Shown: positions 18,283 to 27,256 of the stretch, piece after piece
Layout of the letters: the number at the start of each line of letters is the position of its first letter
Numbering within the stretch: position 1 is the stretch's first letter
Assembly (NCBI GenBank): GCA_016721875.1
Contig: JADKHG010000001.1
Coordinates: 310,001 to 374,000, forward strand
Direction: 5' to 3'
Length of the DNA: 64,000 bases
Source of the DNA: Sphingomonadales bacterium
Lineage (GTDB): Bacteria > Pseudomonadota > Alphaproteobacteria > Sphingomonadales > Sphingomonadaceae
Notes under the pieces: model-generated
Told to the model about the DNA's origin: nothing
The model's database searches: none
Seen by the model: only the letters and a program-made list of their open reading frames with translations
Position numbers and translations under genes: made by a program

Positions 18283-19199
18283 TTAAGCCCCCCGTATGAC
18301 AAACGCCGGCGCAGGCCTTCCAGGTTCAGCAAGGCACAATGAACCAACTATTCCCGTGTCCTGCCCAAGGTTGGGCGCGCAAATAAACTGGTCCGAGGCG
18401 ACTGCTTCGGGCGTATATCCACCCAAATGGTGAAGCATCTCGCCATGTGCAGCTGCGATAAGGCCGGGTGTTTTACCCACGCCGCCGCCGAGAACGATGC
18501 GCTGCGGCGATAGGGTAAGCACAAGTTTTGCGCAAAGCTGCCCCAAATAGTCGGCAATCAGGCCATGCTCTGCACTGCCCGGTGGAAAATGGCTGAGTGA
18601 CTGCCCAAAGCGGGCCATGATCGCGGGGCCTGCGGCAAGTCCTTCTGCGCAATTGGGATGGAAACGACAGGTGGATGGGGCCGCATCGGCGCTCTGCCTT
18701 TGCAACGCAATATGACCGATCTCCAGGTGAAGCAGAGCAGGAAGCGGTTTGCCCTGGCAGATGATCGCGCCGCCAATACCAGTTCCGACAGTGAGGTAGA
18801 TACCCAGCTCGGTTCCGCTCAGTGCTCCCAACGTTGCTTCAGCAATCCCTGCTGCGGCTACATCGGTAACAATATTGGGGCTGAGACCAATTGCGGACCG
18901 GAGAGCTGAAGCAAGATCGAAATCACTCCATCCCGGCTTGTTGGTCTGCAGCAAGCTGCCATAGTTGATCGCGTTCCTGTCGACCACCATTGGACCGAAG
19001 GCGCCAACGCCCAGTGCTTCAATTGGTCCAAGCGAATTCTGTGTGGACCGCAAATAATCTGCGATTTGGGGAACAAGCAATTCCGGTTCGACCGTCGACA
19101 GACTTGTTCGCTCCACGATGGAACCATCGTTATAGCCGACGGCAACCAATGACTTGGTGCCTCCAAGTTCAATTCCGCCGACGAGGCGCTTTCATTCAT
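18283..19199 (-). pseudogene. ROK-family sugar kinase (fructokinase/glucokinase type), one frameshift at the start
   Basis: The main frame begins LVAVGYNDGS and includes DVAAAGIAEATLGA, YLTVGTGIGGAI (phosphate loop), CRFHPNCAEGLAAGPAI (the ROK zinc-binding block) and RIVLGGGVGKTPGL. The true N-terminus lies upstream: ATG at 19197-19199, and adding one A at 19190-19192 (AAA to AAAA on the minus strand) gives MNEKRLVGGIELGGTKSL, with the ATP-binding GGTK. The protein would be about 305 residues. It should phosphorylate glucose or fructose from the imported glucan. The start overlaps the stop of the MFS gene at 19192, so the two are co-transcribed. The single missing base is probably a sequencing error. 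Confidence 0.85.
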
Positions 19200-19890
19200 G
19201 TGTTATTCCACTCTCTTGCCCCGATATAACTTTGGCCACCATCGGGCGGGCTATCAACAAGGCGACAACAGCCAATAGATAAAGCCCGGCCATCATCGCA
19301 AATCCAGCTGCGAGGCCTGTGTAAACGGCAATTGCGGGAAGAACGACCGTGGTAATCCCTGCCCCAATGAAACCCAGCATCGTCATCAGACCAGCAGCTG
19401 TCGCCCGTGCCTCGGCTGGCATCACATCATGCATAGCGGCATAAATGCAACCATCGAACAGCCCTTTGCCAAAGCTGGTGGCGAATAGCAAAAGCCCGAC
19501 GAGCGGCACCGACGACACGAGAGGAAAGGGCAGTAAGAAGCGCGCCGCCAATGTCAGGCCGATTGCCAGAACGGTAAAACGCCCGACCGAGCTTTTGGCA
19601 GCGAATTTATCCGCCATGAAACCGCCGACAAGAACCGAGAAAAACCCGGCAGTCGTGATCATAACCGGTCCGACCAGCGCGCTGTCGGCTAGGTTCAGCC
19701 CCAAACATCATGCGCATAGGTGTTGCACCAGTTCAACACCGCAGAAGACGCAGCCGTTGAGAGGAAGAATACGCCGCATAGCAGAAGCGCAGCGGGATTT
19801 TTGAGGATGACTCCAATCGGCTCGGCGCGCTTTACATCACTTACACGCACCTCGCCCGGCGGATCGTCGCGCAGGAATTTGAAGAGGATT
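19192..19890 (-). pseudogene. MFS sugar transporter, C-terminal half only, with frameshift
   Basis: Only the second six-helix half of an MFS protein is present. It begins FKFLRDDPPGEVRV, the usual cytoplasmic linker between helices 6 and 7, and runs to KVISGQESGITHE. A frameshift at 19699-19702 (four G where five restore frame) separates YAHDVWG from LNLADSALVGP. The first half (helices 1-6) is missing: sequence upstream of about 19893 belongs to an outer-membrane protein gene on the other strand. The gene overlaps the ROK kinase start, so it once belonged to the sugar locus. The truncation is a deletion, a rearrangement or an assembly join. Confidence 0.72.
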
Positions 19891-19893
19891 GCC

Positions 19894-20914
19894 ATGGCGG
19901 TTGCGCAGGGTAGTGCACAGGAAGAGCCGCCGGGCGAGGAAGTCGTGAAAAAGGCTCCTGATCCCACCGATGCCGTTCAAGATATTGTCCAGCAGCAACA
20001 GGGCACACAGCGAAGCAGGCTGGGGCCGAATTTTCCTTTGGCTATTCGCATTTCGGCGATGCCCAGATCAACCTTGACGGGTTTCTTGCGCTTGACGCAA
20101 TTTTCCTGGCACGATCAGTATCGATGAAGTTGACGCAGACATTTTCACGGCTGACGCGACGCTTCGATACGGGTTGAGCGATGAACTGTTTATCGATGCC
20201 AGCCTGCCGTTTCTCTATCGCATGTCGAATTTCAGCAGCGGCGGTGCCGGCGGGGCGGCTAACCAGCCCATCGAAACCACTGTGCGTGACGGCGGCCTGG
20301 GCGATGTTAGTGCGGGACTGAGCTATCAGTTGCTCGGCGAAACCGCCAACCGCCCCAATCTGGTCGTCAGCGGGCGCGTGAAATTCCCCACAGGGAAGGA
20401 ACCTTATGGCGTCGACTTTATCGAAGTCGAGGGCAGCGTAGGCAATCTTCAAATCCCTGAATCCCTGGCGACCGGGACTGGCGTTTACGGCGCCTCGATC
20501 GGGCTGTCGGCGTTGAAGACGCTCGACCCGATGGTGGTATTCGGCAGCGTCAATTATTCTTACAATTTCCCTAGAAGTTTTGGCGACATCGATGAAAACC
20601 CGGGCGACCAACCTGGACGCGTTGCTATCGGCAATGCGTTTCAATTCGGCGCAGGCCTTGCGTTTGCACTGAACGAAAAATCCAGCATATCGATGTCCTA
20701 TTCGCAAAGGATCGTAAGTCATTCCAAATTGCGGCTCGAAGGTCAGGAGCGTTTCCAGCGCGTTGTCGGCAGCCAGGCCAATGTAGCCCTTGTCAATCTG
20801 GGAGCGACCTTCGCACTTGGCCAATCGCTTTCGCTGATTGCCACTGTCGGCATCGGGCTGACCGATGACAGCCCGGATATGGTCGTAGGCATTCGCATCC
20901 CTTATCGATTCTAG
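19894..20914 (+). pseudogene. Outer-membrane beta-barrel protein, lacks signal peptide, two frameshifts
   Basis: Joined frames give AQGSAQEEPPGEEVVKKAPD, a Q-rich stretch (QDIVQQQQG), then GPNFSFGYSHFGDAQINLDG and AIFLGTISIDEVDADIF. After that the single frame 20174-20914 continues through ATLRYGLSDELFIDASLPFL to the terminal GIRIPYRF, an aromatic-ended beta-barrel pattern. Frame breaks are at 20031-20034 (TTTT for five T) and 20108 (GG for GGG). The form resembles the transporter/phenol-degradation-type outer-membrane proteins, but the function is not identifiable. The start of the mature part (AVAQGSAQ) looks like a signal-peptide cleavage region whose upstream hydrophobic part is missing. 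This coincides with the truncation of the opposite-strand MFS gene at about 19893. Confidence 0.6.
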
Positions 20915-21653
20915 GGAAGAATTTTCGGTCTGTGATTTGAGTAGAATTGCAGCGCGGGTCTGTCGGTTTGGTGCTTCAATGGCCTTTACGTAAACCATAT
21001 CTATGCGAGAAAAAGACCAAGCGACCTGTGCAACTCCGAATTATGTATCAGGCACGCTAGGCTTTACAGAATTGGTGAATCGTCGCATCGGCTGGACGGA
21101 AGATTTCATTTTCTCGAGCCGCTTCGACAATTTCGGTCAGTTTACTTTAATATGGTGAAAATTTACTTCTGTCCAAATTAGAGGAGAGACGTTTGATATA
21201 ATTTAGGGATTAGGTAAGCCGTCACCGCAATTACCACCGCATTCGCCCATTCTTCTGGTACGCTCGCCCTCACCGTATGTCCGGACCCACCTACAAATTC
21301 GCTGCTTGGTGGGCGCAAATTCCACACTGCATATTTAGGAAATTCGGATTGTAAGCTTTGTGATTCCAGCACTTTCTCAGCTTCATATCTCTCAATCTTG
21401 ATGAATTTTCTTGATCTTCCCTGCCGATTCCCTGCATGGCAGGGAACTGGCGACAGAGACCAGTACGCGCAGGACTGGGGGCTACGCCAAATTACGTCGA
21501 TGTTCGCCTTCAAGCCACTGATTGTTGTGGCAAACCCATTGCAGCCCCCCCCCCGAGCCGACGCCACTAATGGTACAGTTTCAATTTGTCAGGTCTGGGT
21601 CAGCACATTGCAGCGGTCAAAATGAACTGGCGAAGAGCGTTTGAGGAGCTGTC
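20915..21653. other. AT-richer intergenic region with a C10 tract
   Basis: About 740 bases with visibly lower GC than the neighbours and no recognised gene. A minus-strand frame (21178-21567, 129 codons) ends in a hydrophobic stretch (WANAVVIAVTAYLIPKLY) but shows no family and no convincing start. Ten consecutive C residues occur at 21545-21554. The last bases carry the ribosome site (GAGGAGC) of the acyl-CoA dehydrogenase. Confidence 0.4.
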
Positions 21654-22817
21654 ATGAGTGGAATTGCCGATCCCTTCACTGCTATCCGCGAGGAAGTGGC
21701 AAAGTTGTGCTCCCAATATCCCGGAGAATATTGGCGCGCGAAGGACAAGGCGCGCGAATATCCATCCGAATTTGTAACCGCACTTGGCGAGGCGGGCTAT
21801 CTCGCTGCGCTGATCCCTGAAATCTATGGCGGCGCGGGGCTGCCTATTTCAGCAGCAGCGGCTATTTTGGAGGAAATCCAGAGGCAAGGCTGTAATGGAG
21901 GTGCCGTACATGCACAGATGTATATCATGGGCACAGTGTTGCGCCACGGCAGCGCCGAACAAAAGGCGCACTATCTTCCCAAGATAGCCACCGGTGAATT
22001 GCGGCTGCAGGCCTTTGGTGTGACCGAGCCGACCAGCGGCACCGACACATTGGCGCTTAAAACCACCGCCAAGAGAAGTGGCGACCATTATATCGTCAAC
22101 GGCCAGAAAATCTGGACCAGCCGCGCCGAACATTCTGACCTGATGCTACTGCTCGCGCGCACCACTCCGCGCGAAGAAGCGGCTAGCCGCACCGATGGGC
22201 TATCAGTCTTTCTGGTGGACATGAAAGAAGCGCTCGCCGACGGCGCTCTGTCGATCACGCCTATTGAAACCATGATGAACCACGCGACCACATCGGTGTT
22301 TTTTGACAATATGAAAGTGCCGACCGCCAACCTGATAGGCGAAGAAGGCAAAGGATTTCGCTATATCCTCTCGGGCATGAATGCGGAGCGGCTGTTGATC
22401 GCCGCAGAATGCGTGGGCGACGCGAAGTGGTTCATCGAAAAAGCGACTGCCTACGCGAAAGAGCGAGTGTTATTCGGGCGCCCGATCGGACAAAATCAAG
22501 GTGTGCAATTTCCAATTGCTCGCGCCTATGCACAAATGCGTGCAGCCGAACTGCTCGTTCATGAAGGCCTCCGCAAATATGAAGCAGGCGAGCCTTGCGG
22601 CGACGAAGCCAATATGGCCAAGATGCTTGCCGCCGAGGCGAGTTGGGCAGCAGGCGAGGCTTGTGTGCAGACACATGGCGGTTTTGGCTTTGCGTCTGAA
22701 TATGATGTCGAGCGCAAATTTCGCGAAACCCGGCTTTATCAGGTCGCACCGATTAGCACGAATATGATCCTGTCTTATGTTGCCGAACATATACTTGGCC
22801 TACCGCGAAGTTATTAG
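21654..22817 (+). CDS. Acyl-CoA dehydrogenase (387 aa)
   Basis: Complete FAD-dependent acyl-CoA dehydrogenase. The N-terminal helical domain includes ALGEAGYLAALIPEIYGGAG. The middle beta domain has FGVTEPTSGTDTLALKTTA and GQKIWTSRAEHSDLMLLLAR, the two family signatures that contact FAD. The C-domain has GFRYILSGMNAERLLIAAEC, FGRPIGQNQGVQFPIA and CVQTHGGFGFASEYDVERKF. It oxidises an acyl-CoA at the alpha-beta position, passing electrons to ETF. The substrate is not evident. The gene stands alone, with the FNR regulator 100 bases downstream. The ribosome site GAGGAG is 8 bases before the ATG. Confidence 0.9.
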   Translation: MSGIADPFTAIREEVAKLCSQYPGEYWRAKDKAREYPSEFVTALGEAGYLAALIPEIYGGAGLPISAAAAILEEIQRQGCNGGAVHAQMYIMGTVLRHGSAEQKAHYLPKIATGELRLQAFGVTEPTSGTDTLALKTTAKRSGDHYIVNGQKIWTSRAEHSDLMLLLARTTPREEAASRTDGLSVFLVDMKEALADGALSITPIETMMNHATTSVFFDNMKVPTANLIGEEGKGFRYILSGMNAERLLIAAECVGDAKWFIEKATAYAKERVLFGRPIGQNQGVQFPIARAYAQMRAAELLVHEGLRKYEAGEPCGDEANMAKMLAAEASWAAGEACVQTHGGFGFASEYDVERKFRETRLYQVAPISTNMILSYVAEHILGLPRSY

Positions 22818-22916
22818 CCCGCAGTCCCAAATGTCCAACATGCATTTCTGGCATTCGGTTACACACGAGATCGTTTGGGGTTGTGATTGCCAGCGACTGC
22901 TCCTAGGCGAAATGTC

Positions 22917-23618
22917 ATGAGCGACTGTATGAGCTGTGTTGTGCGTAACCGTGCGATTTGTTCGGCATTGAACCCGGACGAATTGGGTGCGCTCAGCAAG
23001 CTTGGCCGCAAGCAAGTGGTTTCGCGCGGACAGACTTTGGTCTGGGAAGGCGACGAATCGCTCGTAGTGGCCAATGTCATTCGCGGTGTGTTGAAACTGG
23101 GCGTATCGACCGCCGATGGCCGCGAACAGATTGTTGGCGTGGTTTTTCCATCGGATTTTATCGGTCGCCCGTTCGGCAAGGAAAGCCCCTATAGCGTCAA
23201 TGCGCTGACCGATGCCGAAGTGTGCATTTTCACCCGCTCATCTTTTGACGATTTCGCCAAAGATCATCCCGATTTGCAGCATAAGCTGCTCCAGCGGACG
23301 CTCGATGAACTGGACCGGGCACGGCAATGGATGATGCTGCTCGGTCGCAAGACCGCCAGTGAGCGCATTGCCACCTTGCTACTCGAAATCTCCAACCGGC
23401 TGGGCAATACCGGCTGCTCCTCGATCGCTCCCTTCCTCGACCAGTTTGAACTGCCGATGGACCGGCAGCAAATGGGCGATGTACTTGGTCTGACTATCGA
23501 AACCGTCAGCCGACAGCTTACCAAGCTGAAGGAAGCCGAGATGATCGCGCTTCCGGATCGCCGGACCGTGGTGATCAAGGATCGCCAGCGCCTGCAAAAT
23601 CTCGCCGAAGCAGCTTAA
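22917..23618 (+). CDS. fnrN: FNR/FnrN-type oxygen-sensing Crp-family regulator (233 aa)
   Basis: Cys4, Cys7 and Cys15 in MSDCMSCVVRNRAIC plus Cys103 (AEVCIF) supply the four ligands of an oxygen-labile [4Fe-4S] cluster, as in FNR/FnrN. The cyclic-nucleotide-binding-like beta roll (EGDESLVVANVIRGVLKLG) is followed by a long dimerisation helix and a helix-turn-helix containing MGDVLGLTIETVSRQLTKLK; the ETVSRQ recognition helix is that of proteins that bind TTGA-N6-TCAA. The in-frame ATG at 22917 is chosen because the first cysteine follows directly. It lies upstream of ccoN, whose promoter has a perfect FNR box, so this protein is very likely the activator of the oxidase genes. Confidence 0.92.
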   Translation: MSDCMSCVVRNRAICSALNPDELGALSKLGRKQVVSRGQTLVWEGDESLVVANVIRGVLKLGVSTADGREQIVGVVFPSDFIGRPFGKESPYSVNALTDAEVCIFTRSSFDDFAKDHPDLQHKLLQRTLDELDRARQWMMLLGRKTASERIATLLLEISNRLGNTGCSSIAPFLDQFELPMDRQQMGDVLGLTIETVSRQLTKLKEAEMIALPDRRTVVIKDRQRLQNLAEAA

Positions 23619-23662
23619 AACGCTTCTGAAACAGCGATTGCATTTTTTGCAACCGTCGTTGC

Positions 23663-23676
23663 TTGACTTGAGTCAA
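23663..23676. promoter_or_regulatory. FNR box upstream of ccoN
   Basis: TTGACTTGAGTCAA matches the FNR consensus TTGA-N6-TCAA exactly. It lies 69 bases before the first possible ccoN start and 45 bases after the fnrN stop, a suitable place for activating the cco operon at low oxygen. Confidence 0.88.
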
Positions 23677-23745
23677 TGCGGCAGCGCATCCTTGTTGCAA
23701 TGCGCTAGGCGTTAAAAACCCCTTCCCGGGGACAAATAACGGGGA

Positions 23746-25410
23746 ATGGAAATGGAAAAACTGGTAATGAGGGGCGGCGTTTGGCTATTCGTCGCACTGT
23801 TGCTGCTTCTTGCAGCCGCAGCAAGCTCCGACTGGGCCTTCTCGGTCCATATGAGCATAGCCTGTCTGGCTGCGCTGATTGCAGCTTTCGCATCGGGCAA
23901 GGGTTTCGACTTCCTGTCGCAACGTTATCCTGTCTTGTCGGCGGACAACGCATCGAAATATGACGATGACCTTATCCGTTTCGGCTTGATTGCGACAATA
24001 TTCTGGGGCCTCGCGGGTTTTCTCGCCGGTCTCTATATCGCGTTGCAGCTCGCCTTTCCGGCGCTCAACCTCAATTTTGAATATACAACTTTCGGGCGCT
24101 TGCGGCCGCTGCATACGTCAGCGGTCATCTTTGCGTTCGGAGGCAACGCGTTGATCGCCACCAGTTTCTACGTGGTCCAGCGCACGTGCCGGGCGAGGCT
24201 AGCCTTCCCCAGTCTCGCCCGGTTTGTTTTCTGGGGTTATCAGCTGTTCATCGTCCTTGCGGCCACCGGCTATTTGATGGGTGTCACGCAGAGCAAGGAA
24301 TATGCAGAGCCTGAATGGTATGTTGACCTGTGGTTGACCGTGGTGTGGGTTTCCTATCTTGCCGTTTTTGTTGGCACGCTGATGAAGCGCAAGGAACCGC
24401 ACATCTATGTGGCCAACTGGTTCTATCTCAGCTTCATCATCACCGTTGCCATGCTGCATCTGGTCAACAATGTCTCGTTGCCCGTCAGCCTCGTCGGCTC
24501 GCAAAGCTATTCAGCATTTGCTGGTGTGCAAAGCGCGATGACGCAGTGGTGGTACGGCCATAATGCGGTTGGTTTCTTCCTGACCGCTGGCTTCCTAGCG
24601 ATGATGTATTATTTCGTGCCCAAACAAGCCGAGCGCCCTGTTTACAGCTATCGCCTGTCGATCATCCACTTCTGGGCGCTGATCTTCCTCTACATTTGGG
24701 CCGGCCCGCACCATCTGCATTATACGGCGTTGCCGGATTGGGCGCAGACGCTGGGTATGGTCTTCTCGATCGTATTGTGGATGCCCAGCTGGGGCGGCAT
24801 GATCAACGGCTTGATGACGCTGAACGGTGCATGGGACAAGATCCGCACCGATCCGATCATCCGGATGATGGTGATGAGCCTTGCCTTCTACGGCATGTCG
24901 ACCTTCGAAGGACCGATGATGTCGATCAAGGCGGTGAACAGCCTGTCGCACTATACCGACTGGACCATCGGCCATGTTCACTCTGGCGCATTGGGCTGGA
25001 ACGGCATGGTGACCTTTGGCTGCCTCTATTATTTGGCACCGCGTCTTTGGGGTCGTGAACGTCTCTATTCGCTGCGGATGGTCAACTGGCACTTCTGGTT
25101 GGCGAGTGCGGGAATCGTTTTCTACGCCTCCGCCATGTGGGTATCTGGCATCATGCAAGGCCTGATGTGGCGCGAATATGGAGCCGACGGTTATCTCGTC
25201 TACTCCTTCGTAGAAACGGTCGATGCGATGTTCCCGATGTATCTGATCCGTGCCTTTGGTGGCCTGCTGTATTTGACCGGCGCCATCGTAATGACGGTCA
25301 ATATCTGGAAAACAATCGCCGGTAGTCCGCTGCGTCAAGAAGCGCCGATGACCGAAACGCCCTATAATCCTGAAGCGGACCGCCCGGCGGTTGCCGTGCC
25401 CGCCGAATAA
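23746..25410 (+). CDS. ccoN: Cytochrome cbb3 oxidase subunit I
   Basis: The heme-copper catalytic subunit of cbb3 oxidase, 554 residues with about twelve to fourteen membrane helices. FGRLRPLHTSAVIFAFGGNA holds a heme b histidine; WYGHNAVGFFLTAGFLAMM and the later AGPHHLHYTALP carry the copper and active-site histidines and tyrosine typical of CcoN. HYTDWTIGHVHSGALGWNGM carries the remaining heme ligands. It reduces oxygen to water with high affinity while pumping protons in the inner membrane. ATG at 23746 or 23752 are both possible; a GGGGAA site overlaps the first and suits the second. An FNR box lies upstream, and ccoO follows after 12 bases. Confidence 0.97.
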   Translation: MEMEKLVMRGGVWLFVALLLLLAAAASSDWAFSVHMSIACLAALIAAFASGKGFDFLSQRYPVLSADNASKYDDDLIRFGLIATIFWGLAGFLAGLYIALQLAFPALNLNFEYTTFGRLRPLHTSAVIFAFGGNALIATSFYVVQRTCRARLAFPSLARFVFWGYQLFIVLAATGYLMGVTQSKEYAEPEWYVDLWLTVVWVSYLAVFVGTLMKRKEPHIYVANWFYLSFIITVAMLHLVNNVSLPVSLVGSQSYSAFAGVQSAMTQWWYGHNAVGFFLTAGFLAMMYYFVPKQAERPVYSYRLSIIHFWALIFLYIWAGPHHLHYTALPDWAQTLGMVFSIVLWMPSWGGMINGLMTLNGAWDKIRTDPIIRMMVMSLAFYGMSTFEGPMMSIKAVNSLSHYTDWTIGHVHSGALGWNGMVTFGCLYYLAPRLWGRERLYSLRMVNWHFWLASAGIVFYASAMWVSGIMQGLMWREYGADGYLVYSFVETVDAMFPMYLIRAFGGLLYLTGAIVMTVNIWKTIAGSPLRQEAPMTETPYNPEADRPAVAVPAE

Positions 25411-25422
25411 GGAGCAAGAACA

Positions 25423-26172
25423 ATGGCATTCCGTATAATCGAACATGCAAAACTGGAGCGCAACGTCGCCTTACTTGGTGTCTTCGCTCTGGTGACGGTG
25501 ATGATCGGCGGACTCGTGCAGATCACCCCGTTGTTCTGGATCGACTCGACGATCGAAAAGGTGGAAGGGGTTCGCCCCTACACCCCGCTCGAACAGGCAG
25601 GACGCAACATCTATATCCGTGAAGGCTGCTATGTCTGCCATAGCCAGCAGGTCCGTCCCTTCCGGGACGAGGTCGAGCGTTATGGCCCGTACAGCCTTGC
25701 AGCGGAATCGATGTATGATCATCCGTTCCAATGGGGATCAAAGCGTACCGGACCTGATCTGGCGCGTGTCGGTGGTCGCTATTCGGATGAATGGCACCGT
25801 GCGCACCTGAAAGATCCGCGTGCTGTTGTGCCCGAATCGATCATGCCGCCTTACGCTTTCCTCGCAGAGAAATCGCTGAGAACTGACGATATCGTCGCGC
25901 AACTAACCGCGCTGAGTCGGGTTGGTGTGCCGTACAGCAAGGAAGCAATTGCCAAGGCCGCGGCTGACCTAGAGGCACAAGCCAATCCCGATGCCGACGC
26001 GACCGAACTGAAGAAACGCTATCCGAAGGTTCAGGTGCGTGATTATGACGGCGATCCAACAAAGATCACCGAAATGGATGCGCTGGTTTCCTATCTTCAG
26101 GTTCTGGGCACGATGGTTGATCACAAGAAAGCGGCATCGCAACAGGTTCCCAATGAAGGAGCGGCGAAATGA
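25423..26172 (+). CDS. ccoO: Cytochrome cbb3 oxidase subunit II (mono-heme c)
   Basis: 249 residues. A single N-terminal membrane anchor (VALLGVFALVTVMIGGLVQI) is followed by a periplasmic cytochrome c domain. The heme-attachment motif CYVCHSQQ is at about residue 69, and MPPYAFLAEK supplies the distal methionine. It transfers electrons from CcoP to the CcoN active site. Its TGA stop overlaps the ATG of ccoQ in ATGA, so the two are translationally coupled. The GGAGC site precedes its ATG by 8 bases. Confidence 0.96.
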   Translation: MAFRIIEHAKLERNVALLGVFALVTVMIGGLVQITPLFWIDSTIEKVEGVRPYTPLEQAGRNIYIREGCYVCHSQQVRPFRDEVERYGPYSLAAESMYDHPFQWGSKRTGPDLARVGGRYSDEWHRAHLKDPRAVVPESIMPPYAFLAEKSLRTDDIVAQLTALSRVGVPYSKEAIAKAAADLEAQANPDADATELKKRYPKVQVRDYDGDPTKITEMDALVSYLQVLGTMVDHKKAASQQVPNEGAAK

Positions 26173-26327
26173 CTTATGAAACCGCACGTCACTTTGCCGA
26201 CAGCTGGGGGCTGCTGTCGATGACAGTACTCTTTATCGGCCTCATTGGTTGGACTTTCCGCAAAGGCGCGAAAAAGGCGCATGATGAAGCCGCCAACATG
26301 ATTTTCAGGGATGACGACAATGGCTAA
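26169..26327 (+). CDS. ccoQ: Cytochrome cbb3 oxidase small subunit IV
   Basis: A 52-residue protein, MTYETARHFADSWGLLSMTV..., with one transmembrane helix (LLSMTVLFIGLIGWTF) and a charged C-terminal tail (RKGAKKAHDEAA...FRDDDNG). This is the size and shape of CcoQ, which stabilises the cbb3 complex. It overlaps ccoO by four bases and runs into the first codons of ccoP. Its position between ccoO and ccoP is diagnostic. Confidence 0.93.
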   Translation: MTYETARHFADSWGLLSMTVLFIGLIGWTFRKGAKKAHDEAANMIFRDDDNG

Positions 26328-27252
26328 ACAACCTGTACATGACGGCCAGAGGGTCGACGCACCGACCGGCACAGCGTTCGTCGGTCACGAATGGGACGGC
26401 ATTGAAGAACTGAACACGCCGCTGCCGCGTTGGTGGCTGTGGACATTCTACTTCACCATCGTTTGGGCAATCATCTATACCGTGCTTTACCCCGCTTGGC
26501 CGATGATTGAAAAAGCAACGGCAGGTACTTTGGGCTGGACCAGCCATGGCCAGCTGGCTGCGGAAATGACCGCGGCCAACGCCAAACGTGCCCCGCTGAT
26601 CAATGCCTTGGCAGCGGTACCTGTTGAACAACTGGTTTCCGACCAGAAGGTTTATCAGGCAGCGGTCTCGGGCGGTGCAGCGGCGTTCAAGGTGCATTGC
26701 GTGCAATGCCATGGCTCGGGCGCAACCGGTTCCAAGGGCTATCCCAATCTGAATGACGATGATTGGCTGTGGGGCGGCGATATCAACGCAATCCATTACA
26801 CGCTGACGCATGGCATACGTAATCCGGAGCACGCTGAAACCCGTCAGTCTGCAATGCCGCAATTTGATGCTATGTTCAAACCGGCTGAGTTGAATGCCGT
26901 GGTTCAGCATGTCCAATCGCTGTCAGGCAAGGCTAAGCCCAATGCTGCTGGTGCTGCACTGTTCGCAACCAATTGCGTTTCGTGCCATGGTGCCAACGGC
27001 AAGGGATTGCGCGAATTTGGCGCACCCAATCTGACGGACAATATCTGGCTTTATGGCGGCGATGCAGCCTCTATCAAGCAGACCGTTCGTTACAGCCGCC
27101 AAGGCGTAATGCCGCGCTGGGGCGACAAACTCGATCCGGCTACAATCAAGATGCTGGCAGCCTATGTCCACTCATTGGGCGGCGGCGAAGCCACGGTTGC
27201 AGCGGCACCAATTGCCGCCACACCGGCGGCTGCAGCGACGGAGGCGAAATAG
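26320..27252 (+). CDS. ccoP: Cytochrome cbb3 oxidase subunit III (di-heme c)
   Basis: About 310 residues. The N-terminus (MAKQPVHDGQRVDAPTGTAF) leads to a DGIEELNTPLPRWWLWTFYF membrane anchor. Two heme c motifs follow, CVQCHGSG near residue 127 and CVSCHGANGKG near 218, with QSAMPQF and RQGVMPRWG supplying methionine ligands. It accepts electrons from soluble cytochrome c. An Ala-rich tail (VAAAPIAATPAAAATEAK) is probably disordered. ATG 26320 is preferred; 26311 is an upstream alternative inside ccoQ. ccoG follows after 4 bases. Confidence 0.96.
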   Translation: MAKQPVHDGQRVDAPTGTAFVGHEWDGIEELNTPLPRWWLWTFYFTIVWAIIYTVLYPAWPMIEKATAGTLGWTSHGQLAAEMTAANAKRAPLINALAAVPVEQLVSDQKVYQAAVSGGAAAFKVHCVQCHGSGATGSKGYPNLNDDDWLWGGDINAIHYTLTHGIRNPEHAETRQSAMPQFDAMFKPAELNAVVQHVQSLSGKAKPNAAGAALFATNCVSCHGANGKGLREFGAPNLTDNIWLYGGDAASIKQTVRYSRQGVMPRWGDKLDPATIKMLAAYVHSLGGGEATVAAAPIAATPAAAATEAK

Positions 27253-27256
27253 GCCC

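Noticed and set aside
20042..20998. Minus-strand open frame of 318 codons
   Set aside because: It is a shadow of the plus-strand outer-membrane gene, whose beta-barrel pattern is clear.
21178..21567. Minus-strand open frame of 129 codons in the low-GC gap
   Set aside because: Its hydrophobic end is tempting, but there is no ribosome site, no domain and no evident partner, so it is left unassigned.
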